DNA of 64,000 nt from Allosalinactinospora lopnorensis (GCF_000981225.1 NZ_LAJC01000018.1:1-64000); one strand, 5' to 3'; positions 16,387 to 28,499 are shown, counted from the stretch's first letter. Translations and numbers: made by a program. The notes: generated by a model from the sequence alone, not told the origin.

Positions 16387-17733
16387 GTGGCGGTAACCCG
16401 GCGAGCCGTTACCGATCGTCGACGATCCTGGATCCGGGGCCTGCGGGGCCGGCCGGTACTTCCCCGGCCGCGGCTCCTGGTCTGCTTCATGGGCCTGGTG
16501 CTGACCTGCGACCTGCTGTCCGTCGTCCTGACGTGGTGGATCACTCCGGCTCGCCTAGCAGAGATCGCCACCTTCGGGGCGCTGGTGCTGTGCGCCGTGA
16601 TCTGCGTGGAGGCCATGCGGCGCCTCGGACCCCCGACCAGACTGGCCCGTGACCTGCTCGGAGCCTGGTGGCTGCCGGCGATCCTGCTTCTTCCCCCACT
16701 GTACTCGCTGCTTATCCCGGTCCCGCTCTTCCTGCTTCTGCAGCTCCGGATCCGGCGCAGAGCGGTGCACCGGCGGATCTTCGAAGCGGCCTCGATCGCA
16801 CTGTCGGGATTCGTCTCGTCCTGGGTCTTCCACGGCCTTCTCGCCGGCGACGCCGCCCGGGCCGTCGAGGGTCCGGTCATGGTGGCCGACGGGACGCTGG
16901 TCGCCGCCCCGGGGCTGTTCTACGCTCTGTCGTGCTGCGCGCTGTTCACCCTGCTGAAGACGGCTATCGTAGCGATCGCGGTGCGCCTGAGCTCGCCGGA
17001 GACCCCGTGGCGGCGCCTGCTGTGGGATCGCGAGACTCTCGTGCTCGACAGCGTGGAGCTGTGCGTCGGGTTGACGGTCGCCATCCTGGCCGGCCTTTCC
17101 GTGGCTCTGCTGCTCATCGCCCTGCCCCCGGTGGTGCTGCTGCAGCGCAGCCTGCTGTTCCAGCAGCTGCAGACGGCCGCGCGCACCGATTCCAAGACCG
17201 GGCTGCTCAACGCTGCGACCTGGGAGCAGGAGGCCGGGGTACAGCTCGCGCGCGCTCTCCAGGCGCGGCGCTCCGTGGCGGTGCTCATCATCGACATCGA
17301 CCACTTCAAGCAGGTCAACGACACCTACGGGCACGTGTTCGGCGACCAGGTGCTGCTCGGGGTGGCCAACACCCTCACCCACCACCTGCGCCAGTCCGAT
17401 GTGCTGGGCCGCTTCGGCGGGGAGGAGTTCGTGGTCCTGCTACCCGGAGCCGACATGGCCGAGGCATGCCGCGTGGCCGAACGGCTGCGCTCGCGGGTGG
17501 GGCGTATGAGGCTGATGGCCGGCGAGAACAGCGTCACCATCACGATCTCGATCGGGGTGGCGCTGCTCCGGGTGCACGGAGATGACGTGATCGAGCTTGT
17601 CGGCTCCGCCGATCTCGCCCTCTACCGGGCCAAGGGGGCCGGGCGCAACCGGGTGTGCCTCCCGTTCACGGGACCCTGGGCGATTCCCGGCGGGACACGC
17701 GGCGGCCGGGTGGCGTCCGGCCGCGAAGGGTGA
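16387..17733 (+). CDS. Membrane-anchored diguanylate cyclase (GGDEF domain)
   Basis: Makes c-di-GMP from two GTP. The first 270 or so of 448 residues are hydrophobic with about eight predicted membrane helices and no recognised sensor family. The GGDEF domain follows (DSKTGLLNAATWE, then IDIDHFKQVNDTYGHVFGDQ) with active-site GGEEF near residue 342. RQSD five residues before it is an intact inhibitory I-site, so product feedback is likely. GTG 16387 has a GAGGGGG stretch upstream. The next gene is unrelated. The signal it senses cannot be told from sequence. Confidence 0.92.
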   Translation: MAVTRRAVTDRRRSWIRGLRGRPVLPRPRLLVCFMGLVLTCDLLSVVLTWWITPARLAEIATFGALVLCAVICVEAMRRLGPPTRLARDLLGAWWLPAILLLPPLYSLLIPVPLFLLLQLRIRRRAVHRRIFEAASIALSGFVSSWVFHGLLAGDAARAVEGPVMVADGTLVAAPGLFYALSCCALFTLLKTAIVAIAVRLSSPETPWRRLLWDRETLVLDSVELCVGLTVAILAGLSVALLLIALPPVVLLQRSLLFQQLQTAARTDSKTGLLNAATWEQEAGVQLARALQARRSVAVLIIDIDHFKQVNDTYGHVFGDQVLLGVANTLTHHLRQSDVLGRFGGEEFVVLLPGADMAEACRVAERLRSRVGRMRLMAGENSVTITISIGVALLRVHGDDVIELVGSADLALYRAKGAGRNRVCLPFTGPWAIPGGTRGGRVASGREG

Positions 17734-17819
17734 ACACCTGAGGTTTTGGTGCCGCGCACTCGTCCACAGGCGGAGACTCCCGATTGCCGGTGCGGCGGTG
17801 CGCGGCGCACGGTGAAGGC

Positions 17820-18922
17820 ATGGTCACCGAACACGCCTCCGGTCCGGTCTCACCCACGTTCACCCTCGGCGAGCCCGCCGAGATCATCGCCGTCATCCCC
17901 TACCTTCTCGGCTACCACCCCACCGACATGCTGGTAGTCCTCGGTCTCCACGGGCCGGCGGCCCGGGTACGCATCACCTTCCGCTGCGATCTCGCCGCCG
18001 ACGCGCCGGAGCACGCCACAGAGCTGGCCGAGCAGGTCACCGGCACTCTGAGCGCTGAGGGGTGCGACGCCGCCCTGGCCGTCGCGTACGGTCCGGCGGC
18101 CCGGGCGACTCCCTGCGTGGACGCACTGCGGGCGCGCGCCGGCGAGGCCGGGGTCGCCCTGCGCGAGGCGCTCCGCTTCACGGACGGCCGCTACTGGTCC
18201 TACCTGTGTTCCGCCCCGGCGTGCTGCCCCGCCGAGGGCGTCCCCGTCGACACCAGCCGCTCGCCCGTCACGGCCGCGGCCGTGCTCAGCGGATTCACCG
18301 CCTGGCGCGACCGCGACCAGGTCCGGCGGTTCCTCGCTCCTGTGGAAGGCGCGGACCGCCTGCGTATGAGACAGGCCACGGAGGAGGCGGAAAGGCGCGG
18401 CGGACAGCTGCGGGAGAAGCGGGCGGACGCCGGAGGGCGCGACGCCTTCGGAACCGCGTTCCGGATCGAGGGGGTCCGTACGGTGCGCGAGACGATCACG
18501 GCCGCGCTCCGCGGGGAACTCCCCGACGATCCGGACCGGATCGCGTGGCTGGGCGTACTGCTCACCTCCGTGCGGGTGCGCGACGAGGCATGGGCGCGGA
18601 TCAGCTCCGACACCGGCGCGACGCGGTCGGTGCGCACGTGCGCCTGTGGCGGCAGCTCCTGCGGCACGTCGAACCCGCCTACGTGGCGGCCCCGGGCTCC
18701 CTGCTCGCCGTGGCGGCCTGGCGCAGCGGCGACCGCGCACTCGCCGAAGCCGCACTGGACGAGGTCGCCAAGACGGCCCCCGACTACTCGATGGCCGGGC
18801 TGATCCGTCAGGGACTGAGGTCGGGGATCTCACTGGACGACTGTTGCGACCTCACTCCGGAATGGCTTGAGGAGGTCTGGCCGGTCGCCGATGCGCGGAC
18901 GGGAGAGAAGCGGGCGCCGTGA
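17820..18922 (+). CDS. DUF4192 family protein, one frameshift
   Basis: DUF4192, a family found in actinobacteria with no known function; about 367 residues when repaired. The N-terminus (FTLGEPAEIIAVIPYLLGYHPTDMLVVLGL) and the C-terminal part (HVRLWRQLLRHVEPAYVAAP, then LLAVAAWRSGDRALAEAALD) are characteristic, but lie in different frames; one base is missing near 18605-18630. ATG 17820 is preceded by GGTGAAGG. Located 39 bases before ettA in the same direction. Confidence 0.85.
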
Positions 18923-18961
18923 CTGTCCGAGGCACCGGTGATGACGTCCTAGGCTGGAGAC

Positions 18962-20626
18962 ATGCCGGAGTACATCTATACGATGCGCAGCGTGCGCAAG
19001 GCGCACGGCGACAAGGTCGTCTTGGACAACGTCTCGGGATCGTTCCTCCCCGGGGCCAAGATCGGTGTCGTGGGTCCCAATGGCGCGGGCAAATCCTCGC
19101 TGCTGAAGCTCATGGCCGGCCTCGAACAGCCCTCCAACGGTGAGGCCCGGCTGATGCCCGGGTACACGGTGGGGCTGCTGGCCCAGGAACCCCGCCTCGA
19201 TCCGGACAAGACAGTGTTGGAGAACGTCGAGGACGGCGTCGCCGAGACGAAGGCGCTGCTCGCCCGGTTCAACGAGATCGCCGAGAAGATGGCGACGGAC
19301 TACTCTGATGAACTGCTCGAAGAAATGGGCAAGTTGCAGGAGCAGCTTGACCACCGCGACGCCTGGAACCTCGACAGCCAGCTCAGCCAGGCGATGGACG
19401 CCCTGCGCTGCCCGCCCCCGGACGCTGAGGTCTCGAAGCTCTCCGGAGGTGAGAAGCGGCGGGTGGCGCTGTGCAGGCTGCTGTTGGAGCAGCCCGACCT
19501 GCTACTGCTGGACGAGCCCACCAACCACCTCGACGCCGAGAGCGTGCAGTGGTTGGAGCAGCACCTGGAGAAGTACCCCGGCACCATCATCGCGATCACG
19601 CACGACCGCTACTTCCTCGACAACGTCGCCACGTGGATCCTGGAACTGGACCGCGGCAAGCTCTACCCCTACGAGGGGAACTACACCACCTACCTCGACA
19701 CCAAGGCGGCCCGCCTGAAGGTCGAGGGCCAGAAGGACGCCAAGCGCCAGAAACGGCTGAAGGAAGAGCTCGAATGGGTCCGGTCCAATGCCAAGGCCCG
19801 CCAGACCAAGAGCAAGGCCCGCTTGGCACGCTACGAGGAGATGGCCACCGAGGCCGACCAGAAGCGCAAACTGGACTTCGAGGAGATCCAGATCCCGCCG
19901 GGGCCGCGGCTGGGCAGCACAGTGGTGGAGGCGAAGAACCTCTCCAAGGGGTTCGACGACCGCATGCTCATCGAGGAACTGAACTTCTCGCTGCCGCCGA
20001 ACGGCATCGTCGGCGTCATCGGTCCCAACGGTGTCGGCAAGACGACGCTGTTCAAGATGATCGTCGGTGAGGAGACCCCCGACTCCGGGTCGATCATGAT
20101 CGGCGACACCGTCAAGATCTCCTACGTCGACCAGTCTCGGGACCGGATCGCCGGCGACAAGAACGTCTGGGAGGCCATCTCCGATGGCGAGACGTTCATC
20201 CAGGTCGGCAACGTCGAGATCCCGAGCCGCGCCTACGTCGCGGCTTTCGGGTTCAAGGGCTCCGACCAGCAGAAGCCGGCCGGCGTGCTCTCCGGTGGCG
20301 AGCGCAACCGGGTGAACCTCGCGCTCACCCTCAAACAGGGCGGAAACCTGCTGCTGCTGGACGAGCCCACCAACGACCTCGACGTCGACACCTTGGGGTC
20401 GCTGGAGAACGCACTGCTGGACTTCCCCGGCTGCGCCGTCATCACCAGCCACGACCGCTGGTTCCTGGACCGGGTCGCTACGCACATCCTCGCTTGGGAG
20501 AACGACGCCAACTGGTTCTGGTTCGAGGGCAACTTCGACGCCTACGAGAAGAACAAGATCGAGCGCCTCGGGGCCGAGGCCGCGCGCCCGCACGCGGTCA
20601 CCCGCCGCAAGCTCACCCGCGGCTGA
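18962..20626 (+). CDS. ettA: Energy-dependent translational throttle protein EttA (ABC-F)
   Basis: A 554-residue ABC-F ATPase that binds the ribosomal E site and tunes entry into elongation according to ATP supply. Two ABC domains: Walker [10 protein letters not shown] at 38-46 with LSGGEKRR at 160-167, and GPNGVGKTT at 354-362 with a second LSGGERNR. The charged linker 250-310 (P-site tether) and the arm insertion at about 95-140 are present. There are no membrane segments, so it is not a transporter. The length and the highly conserved start [13 protein letters not shown] agree with EttA. Complete and undamaged. Confidence 0.95.
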   Translation: MPEYIYTMRSVRKAHGDKVVLDNVSGSFLPGAKIGVVGPNGAGKSSLLKLMAGLEQPSNGEARLMPGYTVGLLAQEPRLDPDKTVLENVEDGVAETKALLARFNEIAEKMATDYSDELLEEMGKLQEQLDHRDAWNLDSQLSQAMDALRCPPPDAEVSKLSGGEKRRVALCRLLLEQPDLLLLDEPTNHLDAESVQWLEQHLEKYPGTIIAITHDRYFLDNVATWILELDRGKLYPYEGNYTTYLDTKAARLKVEGQKDAKRQKRLKEELEWVRSNAKARQTKSKARLARYEEMATEADQKRKLDFEEIQIPPGPRLGSTVVEAKNLSKGFDDRMLIEELNFSLPPNGIVGVIGPNGVGKTTLFKMIVGEETPDSGSIMIGDTVKISYVDQSRDRIAGDKNVWEAISDGETFIQVGNVEIPSRAYVAAFGFKGSDQQKPAGVLSGGERNRVNLALTLKQGGNLLLLDEPTNDLDVDTLGSLENALLDFPGCAVITSHDRWFLDRVATHILAWENDANWFWFEGNFDAYEKNKIERLGAEAARPHAVTRRKLTRG

Positions 20627-20778
20627 CCCGGTGGCCGGTCGGACCAGGGGCCCGTCCGGCAGGTCCTTTGTCCGGCGGCCCGAGGGCGCGGCGCACTCCC
20701 CGGACAGGGCCGTTCCGCGGCGGTTCCGCCCCGGGTGGTCGCCTCGCGCGCCGTCAGGACATAAGCTGGCAGGCGATT

Positions 20779-21291
20779 ATGAGTTTCGCGCGCGATGACA
20801 GTGAAGCCCAAGTGACCTTCTACGAGGCCGTTGGCGGGGAAGAGACCTTCGTCCGCCTTGTCCGCCGGTTCTATGAGGGCGTCGCCGAGGATCCCGTCCT
20901 GCGCCCGCTCTACCCTGGCGACGACCTCGGCCCCGCCGAGGAGCGGCTGCGCCTGTTCCTCATGCAGTACTGGGGAGGTCCCCGCACCTACAGCGAGCAG
21001 CGCGGACATCCCCGGTTGCGGATGCGGCACGCCCCTTTCCGGGTCGGGGCCCAGGAGCGCGACCGCTGGCTGGCGCATATGCGCGCGGCGATGGACGGCA
21101 TCGCACTCCCCGCCGCGCTCGACCGGCAGATGTGGGAGTACATGGTCATGGCGGCGCACAGCATGGTCAACGTCTCCGAGGAGACCATGCAGACGGCGGC
21201 TCCGGTGGCCGACTCCGCACCGGCGGCGGGGGCCGGCGATTCCGGCGGCGATGACGGGGACGGGCCCATCCGGATCTCGCTGCAGCCCTGA
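20779..21291 (+). CDS. glbO: Group II truncated haemoglobin (TrHbO-type)
   Basis: A 170-residue haem protein of the TrHb group II. Visible marks are Tyr32 (B10) in VRRFYEGV, the group II motif YWGGP at 64-68, the proximal His84 in RMRHAPF and Trp97 (G8) in RDRWLAHM. Members of the group bind oxygen tightly and are linked to oxygen, NO and peroxide chemistry. A low-complexity Ala/Gly/Asp tail of about 35 residues follows the globin. ATG 20779 begins the conserved protein; no strong ribosome site is seen. Confidence 0.9.
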   Translation: MSFARDDSEAQVTFYEAVGGEETFVRLVRRFYEGVAEDPVLRPLYPGDDLGPAEERLRLFLMQYWGGPRTYSEQRGHPRLRMRHAPFRVGAQERDRWLAHMRAAMDGIALPAALDRQMWEYMVMAAHSMVNVSEETMQTAAPVADSAPAAGAGDSGGDDGDGPIRISLQP

Positions 21292-21412
21292 CGAACCGGC
21301 CGGCCCCGAGGCCTCCTGGACTTTCCGTGAGGTGCCCCGACTCCCGTTGGGGTACTCGGCGAGGGGCGGCACGTGGTCCGCGATAAGGCGCTCCGCCGGG
21401 TGACGGATCGCG

Positions 21413-22578
21413 TCACCGCCGGGCGATCGGTACGGCGACGATGGCCGCCGCGCAGAAGGCGGCGGACACGGCGAACACGGGGGACAGCCCGTACCAGTGG
21501 ATCACCACCGCCATCATGAACGGTGTGAGCATGCTGCTGAGAGCCTGGAGCGAGTTCTGCGCCGCCATCGCCCGCCCCGCCCAGGGCAGCCCCGCGGTCT
21601 CGGCCACGGAGGTGAACGTCAGACCGTTGTGACTCATCGAAAGCACCACGCAGGCCAGGAGCAGTGGCACTCCCGCGACCGGCAGTACGAGCGGGCTCAG
21701 GGACAGCAGGAGCAGGGCCGCGCCGGAGACCGCCGCGATGGTGCGCACGGGCCGCAGCCGGCTGCCCACACGATCCGACCACACCCCCAGCAGCAGCCGG
21801 GACGCCGCCCCCGGGACCTGGGCGACCGCGAGGACGGCGCCGGCGGCCGGTGCGCTCCATCCGTGCTCCTGGACGAGGTAGACCAGCGCGTACGTCATAA
21901 CGGTGAACTGCGGAACCCCTAGCAGCATGGACGCCCCGTGGACCCGCCAGATGGTCGGATGCCGGTAGGGGGAAGCGGGCCGAGACGCGGTCGCCGGCCC
22001 GGGATCGGTCCCCTTCTGCCGCGGCGTGGCGGTCAGAACCGCCACCAGGGGCGCCATGACCATGGCGAGGGCGGCGGGCAGCAGCATCGCTCCAGTGAAT
22101 CCCCAGTGAGCGGCGGCGATGGGGAGCGCGGCGGCTGACAGCGCTATTCCCAGAGGCTGGGCCGTCTGCCGTATCCCCATCGCCAGACCCCGCTCGCGCA
22201 TGGTGAACCAGCCGAGGATCAGCCGGCCGCTGGCGGCGTTCACCGGACCGGCGGCGGCGCCCACGAGAACCAGCACGGCGCCGGCCCCGATCGGACCCTC
22301 CGCCGTGTTGAGCAGGCCGAGGAAGAACGCTGTCAGGAGCAGGCTGGCCGTCATCGTGAACCGCTCGCCGTAGCGGTCGATGATCACTCCCCAGCCAGGA
22401 GCGTCAGCAGCAGCCCCAGGCTGGACAACCCGGCCAGCGTTCCGGCCTGCGCGGTCGTCAGGTCGTAGGCGACGCGCAGTTCGGGGAGGACGAACGGGAC
22501 GCCGAACAGCGCGCTCACGCTCGCGATCTGGGCCACGAGCGCAACAGCTAGGATCACCCAACGATTCCGCGTGCTCAC
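21413..22578 (-). CDS. Major facilitator superfamily transporter, one frameshift
   Basis: A 12-helix MFS permease of about 388 residues once repaired. The loop 2-3 motif region (GWGVIIDRYGERFTM) and its repeat in the second half (LLGVWSDRVGSRLR) are clear. The reading frame breaks near 22388-22395, between LLTLLAG and WGVIIDRYGE, as if one base were missing. Substrate unknown; similarity to oxalate/formate-type and cyanate-type carriers cannot be settled by eye. GTG 22578 is the likely start; GTG 22614 would add 12 residues. Confidence 0.82.
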
Positions 22579-22761
22579 CGGGCCAGCGTAGTGACCGCAG
22601 TCGCTCCTGCTCACAGTGGGGAAAGAAACAGCGAGGCAGTGTGTCCGGCCCCCACAGCGCCGAGGTCCTCCCCGGCGGAGCCGGGAGCGCGGAGCCGGCT
22701 TTCCGACGGCCGTCTGAGGCCCATGGGGAGGAAGCGCACCCCGCCGTTCCCTGGCGGGGCG

Positions 22762-23241
22762 CTAACCGTGCAGGTAACCCCGCAGGTATTCCCGCTCGCT
22801 CTCATCGAGGCGGCGAATCCCCTGGGTCTGCGGATCGAAGCCCACCAGGACCGAGATCGCCTTCAGATAGACCGTGTCGGGGTCGCGGACCTCGTAGGCC
22901 AGCGTGAAGCTGGCGTTCTTCACCTCGGTCACCCAGGTCTCCACCCGGACCGGTTCCCGGCGCAGCAGCAGCGGCCGCACGTAGTCCACCTCGTGCCGGG
23001 CGACCACCAGGCGGCCCATCCTGGACGCCCCGTCGATCTCGCTGTCCCAGTGCAGGAACGAGACACGGGCGTCCTCCAGGTACGTCAGCATCCGCACATT
23101 GTTGACGTGGTTCAGCGGGTCGAGGTCGGCGAACCGGATATGCGCGAAGTGGAGGTGCCTTCGAGGCCCGCCGTTCCCGCTGCGGTCCCCCGCACCGCGG
23201 TCAACGCGCTCCCTCGCCGTGGCCTCTGTCACTGTTCTCAT
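22762..23241 (-). CDS. Acyl-CoA thioesterase, 4HBT hot-dog fold
   Basis: A 159-residue hot-dog thioesterase of the YbgC/FadM type. The signature HIRFADLDPLNHVNNVRML has the catalytic Asp region, followed by FLHWDSEI and a beta sheet with VVARHEVDYVRPLLLRREPVRVETWV. It should hydrolyse a fatty or aromatic acyl-CoA; the substrate cannot be read from sequence. ATG 23241 is used; GTG 23232 sits better relative to the GAGAAGGG upstream. The gene lies upstream of the MFS gene and downstream of the prolyl oligopeptidase, all on the minus strand. Confidence 0.85.
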   Translation of the reverse strand: MRTVTEATARERVDRGAGDRSGNGGPRRHLHFAHIRFADLDPLNHVNNVRMLTYLEDARVSFLHWDSEIDGASRMGRLVVARHEVDYVRPLLLRREPVRVETWVTEVKNASFTLAYEVRDPDTVYLKAISVLVGFDPQTQGIRRLDESEREYLRGYLHG

Positions 23242-23313
23242 CCCTTCTCGGCCATGGCCTGTGTCGATGGTGGCCAGTGTCGCAAACACGGTGCTCTACG
23301 CGGTGCTCCGCCC

Positions 23314-25420
23314 TCAGCGTTCGTCGCCCGCAGCCACGCGCAACCCCGTGTAGTGGGCGAGGAAGGCCATCTGGTCGGCGCTGAGCCGGACGCTGCGGCT
23401 CACCGCGCGGGAACTGTGCCCCACGTCGGTCTCCCTGCGCAGCACGACGGGGCGGTCGCCGATGGGAGCCGCGGTGGCGTACTGCATGGCGGCGCACATC
23501 TTGCGTGCGTGCAGCGGATCGACACGGGTGTCGTTTTCGAAGACGGTGAACAGCGTCGCCGGGTAGCGTACCCCCTCGCGCACGTTGTGGTACGGGGAGT
23601 AGGCCAGCAGCCAGCCGAGCGCTTCGGGGTCGTCGGCGCTGCCGTACTCGACGTTCCACAGCTGGCCCAGACCGAAGTGCTCGTAGCGCACCATGTCCAG
23701 TAACGGAGCCGAGCACACAGCGGCGGCGAACAGTTCGGGGCGCTGGGTGGTCACCGCGCCGACCAGCAACCCACCGTTGCTGCCGCCCATGACCGCGAGC
23801 CGGTCGGCGGCCGTCACACCGGTGGCGATCAGGTGCTCCGCCGCGCTGGCGCAGTCGTCGAACACGTTCTGCTTCTCGCCGAGCATCCCCCGCGATGCCA
23901 CTCCTCGCCCTCTTCCAGGCCGCCGCGCAGACCGGCGACCGCATAGACCCCGCCGGCCCGCACCCAGGCCAGGATCGTCGCCGAGTAGCCGGGGGTGAGC
24001 GAGATCGAGAACCCCCCGTAGCCGTACAGGATGGCCGGGCGCGGTCCGTCCATGTCGGGGGGTGAGACCACCAGCATCCGCACCGGGGTGCCGTCACGCG
24101 AGGTGTAGGTGACCTGCTCAGTGCGTACCTCCGGCAGGTCCAGCGTGCCCGGCGCCGACTCCCAGAGGGCGACCTCGCCGGTCCGGGCGTCGTAGCGGTA
24201 CACCGCACTGGGGGAGGTGTTGTCGGTGTAGTTGAACCACGCCTCGTGGCCGCCTTCGGGGCGCTCCAGGAGCCCGCCGACCGAGCCCAGGCCGGGGAGC
24301 GGGACCGTGCCCTTCCGTTCCCCGGCCACCAGGTCGTGCACGGTGACCTCGCTGACCGCGTGGCGCCGCCAGGAGGCCAGCATCACCGGGCGTTCCAGCT
24401 CCGGGCCGTCCAGGATGGCGAAACCGCTGAGAACCGCGTCGGAGTCGGCGGCGATGAGGGTGCGCCAGTGGTCGTAGCCCGGCGTTGTCGGGTCGGTCAC
24501 ACACACTCGTCCCCGCGGCGCGTCGCGGTCGGTGAAAAGGTAGAGGCGCCCGTCACGCCCGACATAGGGCCAGGCCAGGGCGTCCACCTCCTCCTGGATC
24601 GCGGTGAACTGAGGGGCCTCCGGTCCGGTCTCGTGCAGGTCGGCGATCCAGGCGTCGTTGCGCGAGGCGGTGCCCTTGGTGCAGTCGATCAGCAGCCACC
24701 GGCCGTCCCGGCTGACCGAGACCCCGTAGTAGCTGATCTTGTCGCGTCCCTTCCCGAAGATCAGTACGTCCTCGTCGACGGGAGTACCGACCCGGTGCAG
24801 GTAGACGCGCCGGTGGTACTGCTCCTCCCTTCGGGGACCTCCTCCTCCGGCAGCCGCCGTACGTAGAGGAACGCCGCCTCTCCGGGCAGCCACGCGATGG
24901 GGGAGTATCGGCAGCGGTCGATCGGACCATCAACGTTCTCGCCGGTGGCGACGTCCATGACCCACAGCAGCGACTCCTCGTCGCCCCCCTTGGAGAGCTG
25001 GTAGGCGAGCAGCCGTCCTTCACGGTCGGGGCGCCACGAATCAAGGGTGGTGGCGCCGCTGGGATCGAGCGCCGTCGGATCGATGAGGATGCGTTCGGTG
25101 CCGCTATCGGGCGCCACGGTGATCAGGACCCCGTGCTCCTGGTCGGCGGTGCGCCGGGTGAAGAACCTGCGGCCTTCGCGCCAGACCGGTGCGCCGACGA
25201 ATCCCGCGCCCATGAGTTCCCGGATCCGCTCGCCGAACCAGTCGCGGGCCGGCAGCTCTTCGGCGACAGCCGCGAAGAGGGAGTCCTGGGCGGCCGACCA
25301 TTCCTTGGTCCGGGGGGAGTCGGGGTCTTCCAGCCAGCGGTAGGGATCGTCGATCTCGCGCCCGTGCAGAGTCTCGGTGAGCTTCACACGTTCGGCGATG
25401 GGATAGCGGCGTTCAGGCAT
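23314..25420 (-). CDS. Prolyl oligopeptidase family serine peptidase (S9A), two frameshifts
   Basis: A cytosolic oligopeptidase that cuts short peptides after proline; about 702 residues when repaired. The N-terminal segment DDPYRWLEDPDSPRTKEW, the beta-propeller, and the hydrolase domain with nucleophile GGSNGG, Asp in NDTRVDPLHARKM and His in DVGHSSR are all visible but in three frames. Breaks near 24815-24830 and near 23885-23900 each have the sign of one missing base. ATG 25420 (MPERRYP) is the best start; no signal peptide. Likely functional in the organism if the breaks are sequencing errors. Confidence 0.85.
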
Positions 25421-25717
25421 GCCTAAGACTCTATCCACCCGTATCAGGGCGGTTCACCGGACGAAGGACCGGCTGCCTGATGGTGTATTTCAGGTGCTAT
25501 TTCGATGGCGCGGCGAAAATTGGGGTGGCGGCGGAGCGGTCCGACCAAGCAAACTGAATGCGGGACGTTACTCGGCGGGAACCCACCCACGGGAGGTCCG
25601 TGTGGCAAAACGTGCAGAGCCGGCCGTATGGCCGGTACAAAGGGAGGTCTCCTGGCTGGCCGATCGGCTGGCCGGGGAAGAGACACAGCCGTTCGGCGCG
25701 ACGGCTCAGGAGAAGCC

Positions 25718-26263
25718 ATGAGCGCCGGGCGCGGTACGGAGGGTGGCCCAGCCCACCGTCACGTGCTGTTGCTCAACGCCAGCTATGAACCATTGACGAC
25801 CGTACCGCTGCGCAGGGCGATTCTTCTGGTGCTGCGGGAAAAGGCCGAAGTCGTGCACGGCGACGCCGCGGGTGCCGTCCTGCACTCGGCCACCACGGCT
25901 CTGTCCGTACCGTCGGTGATCCGGCTCCGGCGCTACATCCGCGTTCCCTACCGCAGACGGGTGCCGCTCACCCGGGTGGCGCTCATGCGGCGGGACGGCC
26001 ACCACTGTGGTTACTGCGGAAAACGGGCCGAGACCATCGACCACGTCATCCCGCGCAGCCGCGGTGGAGCGCATGTGTGGGAGAACGTCGTGGCCTCCTG
26101 CAAGTCCTGCAACCACCGTAAGGCCGACCGCCTTCTGGACGAACTGGGATGGAAGCTGAACGTCACACCCAAGGTTCCGCGGGGTCTGCACTGGCGGCTC
26201 ATCAACGGTGAGCACCATGGCGACCCCCAATGGGCGCCGTACATGGCCAAGCAGGCGGCTTAG
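25718..26263 (+). CDS. HNH endonuclease
   Basis: A 181-residue HNH-type nuclease. Zinc-binding pairs CGYC and CKSC flank the core TIDHVIPRSRGGAHVWENVV with the HNH residues, ending CNHRKADR. The N-terminus LLLNASYEPLTTVPLRRAILLVL is typical of a widespread actinobacterial chromosomal HNH family with no established role. ATG 25718 has AGGAGA 5 bases upstream; the open frame upstream looks non-coding. It converges on ilvD with an 85-base gap that includes G/C-rich inverted repeats. Confidence 0.88.
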   Translation: MSAGRGTEGGPAHRHVLLLNASYEPLTTVPLRRAILLVLREKAEVVHGDAAGAVLHSATTALSVPSVIRLRRYIRVPYRRRVPLTRVALMRRDGHHCGYCGKRAETIDHVIPRSRGGAHVWENVVASCKSCNHRKADRLLDELGWKLNVTPKVPRGLHWRLINGEHHGDPQWAPYMAKQAA

Positions 26264-26348
26264 CCGCACATGGCGCCCGGGGCGCCGGGGTGTGCCCGGT
26301 TCCCCGGGGCCGGATACGGCCGGCGCGGCCTTCGTCGTATCCGGGGAG

Positions 26349-28208
26349 TCACTCCACCTGGCTGACGTCCCGCGCGGCCCCGGTCGAGGCCGAGGTGGCC
26401 ATGGCGGCGTACGCACGCAGCGCCGCCGTCACCGGGCGCTCCCGGTCCCTGGGGCGGAACCCGCCGAGTTCCTTGAGCAGCCGCTCGCGCCGCGCCGCCA
26501 GCTCGTCCTCGCTGATCTCCAGGGCAATGCCCCGGTTGGGGATGTCGATGCTGATGACATCACCGTCCTCCACCAGGGCGATGTCGCCCCCGGCACCCGC
26601 CTCAGGGGAGGCGTGGCCGATGGAGAGCCCCGATGTCCCGCCCGAGAAGCGGCCGTCGGTAACGAGGGCGCATGCCTTGCCCAGGCCGCGGCCCTTCAGG
26701 AAGCTGGTGGGGTAGAGCATCTCCTGCATACCGGGGCCGCCCTTGGGCCCCTCGTAGCGGATGACCACGACGTCCCCGGGCTCGACCCGCTTGTTCAGGA
26801 TGCCGTCGACGGCCTCCTCCTGGCTCTCGAAGACCTTGGCCGGGCCGCTGAACGTCCACAGCTCCTCCTCGACACCCGCTGTCTTCACGATGGCGCCGTC
26901 GGGGGCGAGGTTGCCGAAGAGCACCGCGAGACCGCCGTCGGCGGTGTAGGCGTGCTCGACGCTGCGGATGCAGCCGGACTCCCGGTCGGTGTCTAGGCTG
27001 TCCCAGCGGACGTCCTGGGAGTAGGCCTTGGTGGTGCGCTTTCCTCCGGGGGCGGCGTGGAACAGCTCCACGGCCTCCGGGAGCACCTGGTCGGAGATGA
27101 TGTCCCACTGGGCCAGGTACTCGCCCACCGTCTGCCCGTGGACCGTGGGCAGCGAGGTGTCGAGCAGTCCGCCGCGCGCCAGTTCGCCCAGGATCGAGGG
27201 AATGCCTCCGGCGCGGTGGACATCCTCGATGTGGTACTTGTCGGTGTTCGGCGCGACCTTGCACAGGCAGGGGACCCGCCGCGACACTTCGTTGATCTCG
27301 GGAAGGCCGAAGTCCACGCCGGCCTCGGTGGCCGCGGCCAGCAGGTGCAGGATCGTGTTGGTGGAGCCCCCCATGGCGACATCGAGCGCCATGGCGTTGC
27401 CGAAGGCCTCGGGGGTCGCTATCGACAGCGGCAGCACCGAGTCGTCGTCGTCCTCGTAGTAGCGCCGCGCGGCCTGGACCACCAACCGCCCGGCGTCCTC
27501 GTAGAGTCTCTTGCGGGCGACGTGGGTCGCCAGAACGCTGCCGTTGCCCGGCAACGCGAGCCCGATCGCCTCGGTCAGGCAGTTCATCGAGTTGGCGGTG
27601 AACATCCCCGAGCAGGAGCCGCATGTGGGGCAGGCGTTCTCCTCCATCTCGTCGAGCTCCTCCTGGGAGACGCTCTCGTCGGCGGAGGCGATCATCGGGT
27701 TGATCAGGTCGAGCTTGCGGACCCTGGTGGCCGTGCCGTCGACGACGGTGACCTTGCCCGCCTCCATCGGACCGCCCGAGACGAACACCGTGGGGACGTT
27801 CAGCCGCATAGCCGCGAGCAGCATGCCAGGAGTGATCTTGTCGCAGTTGGACACGCAGACCAGCGCGTCGGCGCAGTGGGCGTTGACCATGTACTCGACC
27901 GCGTCGGCGATCATCTCGCGGCTGGGCAGCGAGTAGAGCATGCCGCCGTGGCCCATGGCGATGCCGTCGTCGACCGCGATGGTGTTGAACTCGCGAGGGA
28001 TGCCTCCGGCCTCGCGCACGGCACCCGCCACGACGTCGGCCACCTCGCGGAGGTGGACGTGGCCGGGAACGAACTGGGTGAAGCTGTTGGCTACCGCGAC
28101 GATCGGCTTGCCGAAGTCCTCCCGTTCCACACCGGTGGCGCGCATGAGGGCGCGCGCGCCGGCCATGTTCCTGCCATGGGTGACCGTGCGTGAGCGTAGC
28201 GCGGGCAT
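26349..28208 (-). CDS. ilvD: Dihydroxy-acid dehydratase
   Basis: Third common step of branched-chain amino acid and pantothenate synthesis: dehydrates dihydroxy-isovalerate or -methylvalerate to the 2-oxo acid, using an Fe-S cluster. Cluster cysteines occur in [11 protein letters not shown] and [19 protein letters not shown]; the C-terminal part has [21 protein letters not shown]. The start is set at ATG 28208 ([21 protein letters not shown]), the family's usual N-terminus, with GGAG 8 bases upstream; ATG 28223 would add five residues. 619 residues, as expected for the bacterial long form. Complete. Confidence 0.95.
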   Translation of the reverse strand: MPALRSRTVTHGRNMAGARALMRATGVEREDFGKPIVAVANSFTQFVPGHVHLREVADVVAGAVREAGGIPREFNTIAVDDGIAMGHGGMLYSLPSREMIADAVEYMVNAHCADALVCVSNCDKITPGMLLAAMRLNVPTVFVSGGPMEAGKVTVVDGTATRVRKLDLINPMIASADESVSQEELDEMEENACPTCGSCSGMFTANSMNCLTEAIGLALPGNGSVLATHVARKRLYEDAGRLVVQAARRYYEDDDDSVLPLSIATPEAFGNAMALDVAMGGSTNTILHLLAAATEAGVDFGLPEINEVSRRVPCLCKVAPNTDKYHIEDVHRAGGIPSILGELARGGLLDTSLPTVHGQTVGEYLAQWDIISDQVLPEAVELFHAAPGGKRTTKAYSQDVRWDSLDTDRESGCIRSVEHAYTADGGLAVLFGNLAPDGAIVKTAGVEEELWTFSGPAKVFESQEEAVDGILNKRVEPGDVVVIRYEGPKGGPGMQEMLYPTSFLKGRGLGKACALVTDGRFSGGTSGLSIGHASPEAGAGGDIALVEDGDVISIDIPNRGIALEISEDELAARRERLLKELGGFRPRDRERPVTAALRAYAAMATSASTGAARDVSQVE

Positions 28209-28499
28209 GGGGTGAACTCCCATCGAGACGAACGTGAACCGGGCGCCCAAGGTAGGCCGGGGTACGGCCAGGGCTGCAAGGGTCGCGGTCGCCGGCCCTC
28301 GCCTTTGGGCGGATATGGATGCCGTTCCTTCCGATGGTAGCCCGGAAACGGCCTGCTCGCGTCCCGGACTCCGGGGACCAGCGGCCCAGGCGGCGCACGT
28401 TCCGAAACCAGGAGACCCCGGCGGTACCCCCGGACGCGGAATGGGCTGCGGTGTCGGCGGAGGGCGCCCGCCTGATGCCCGGCGCGGGTTCAGCAGGGC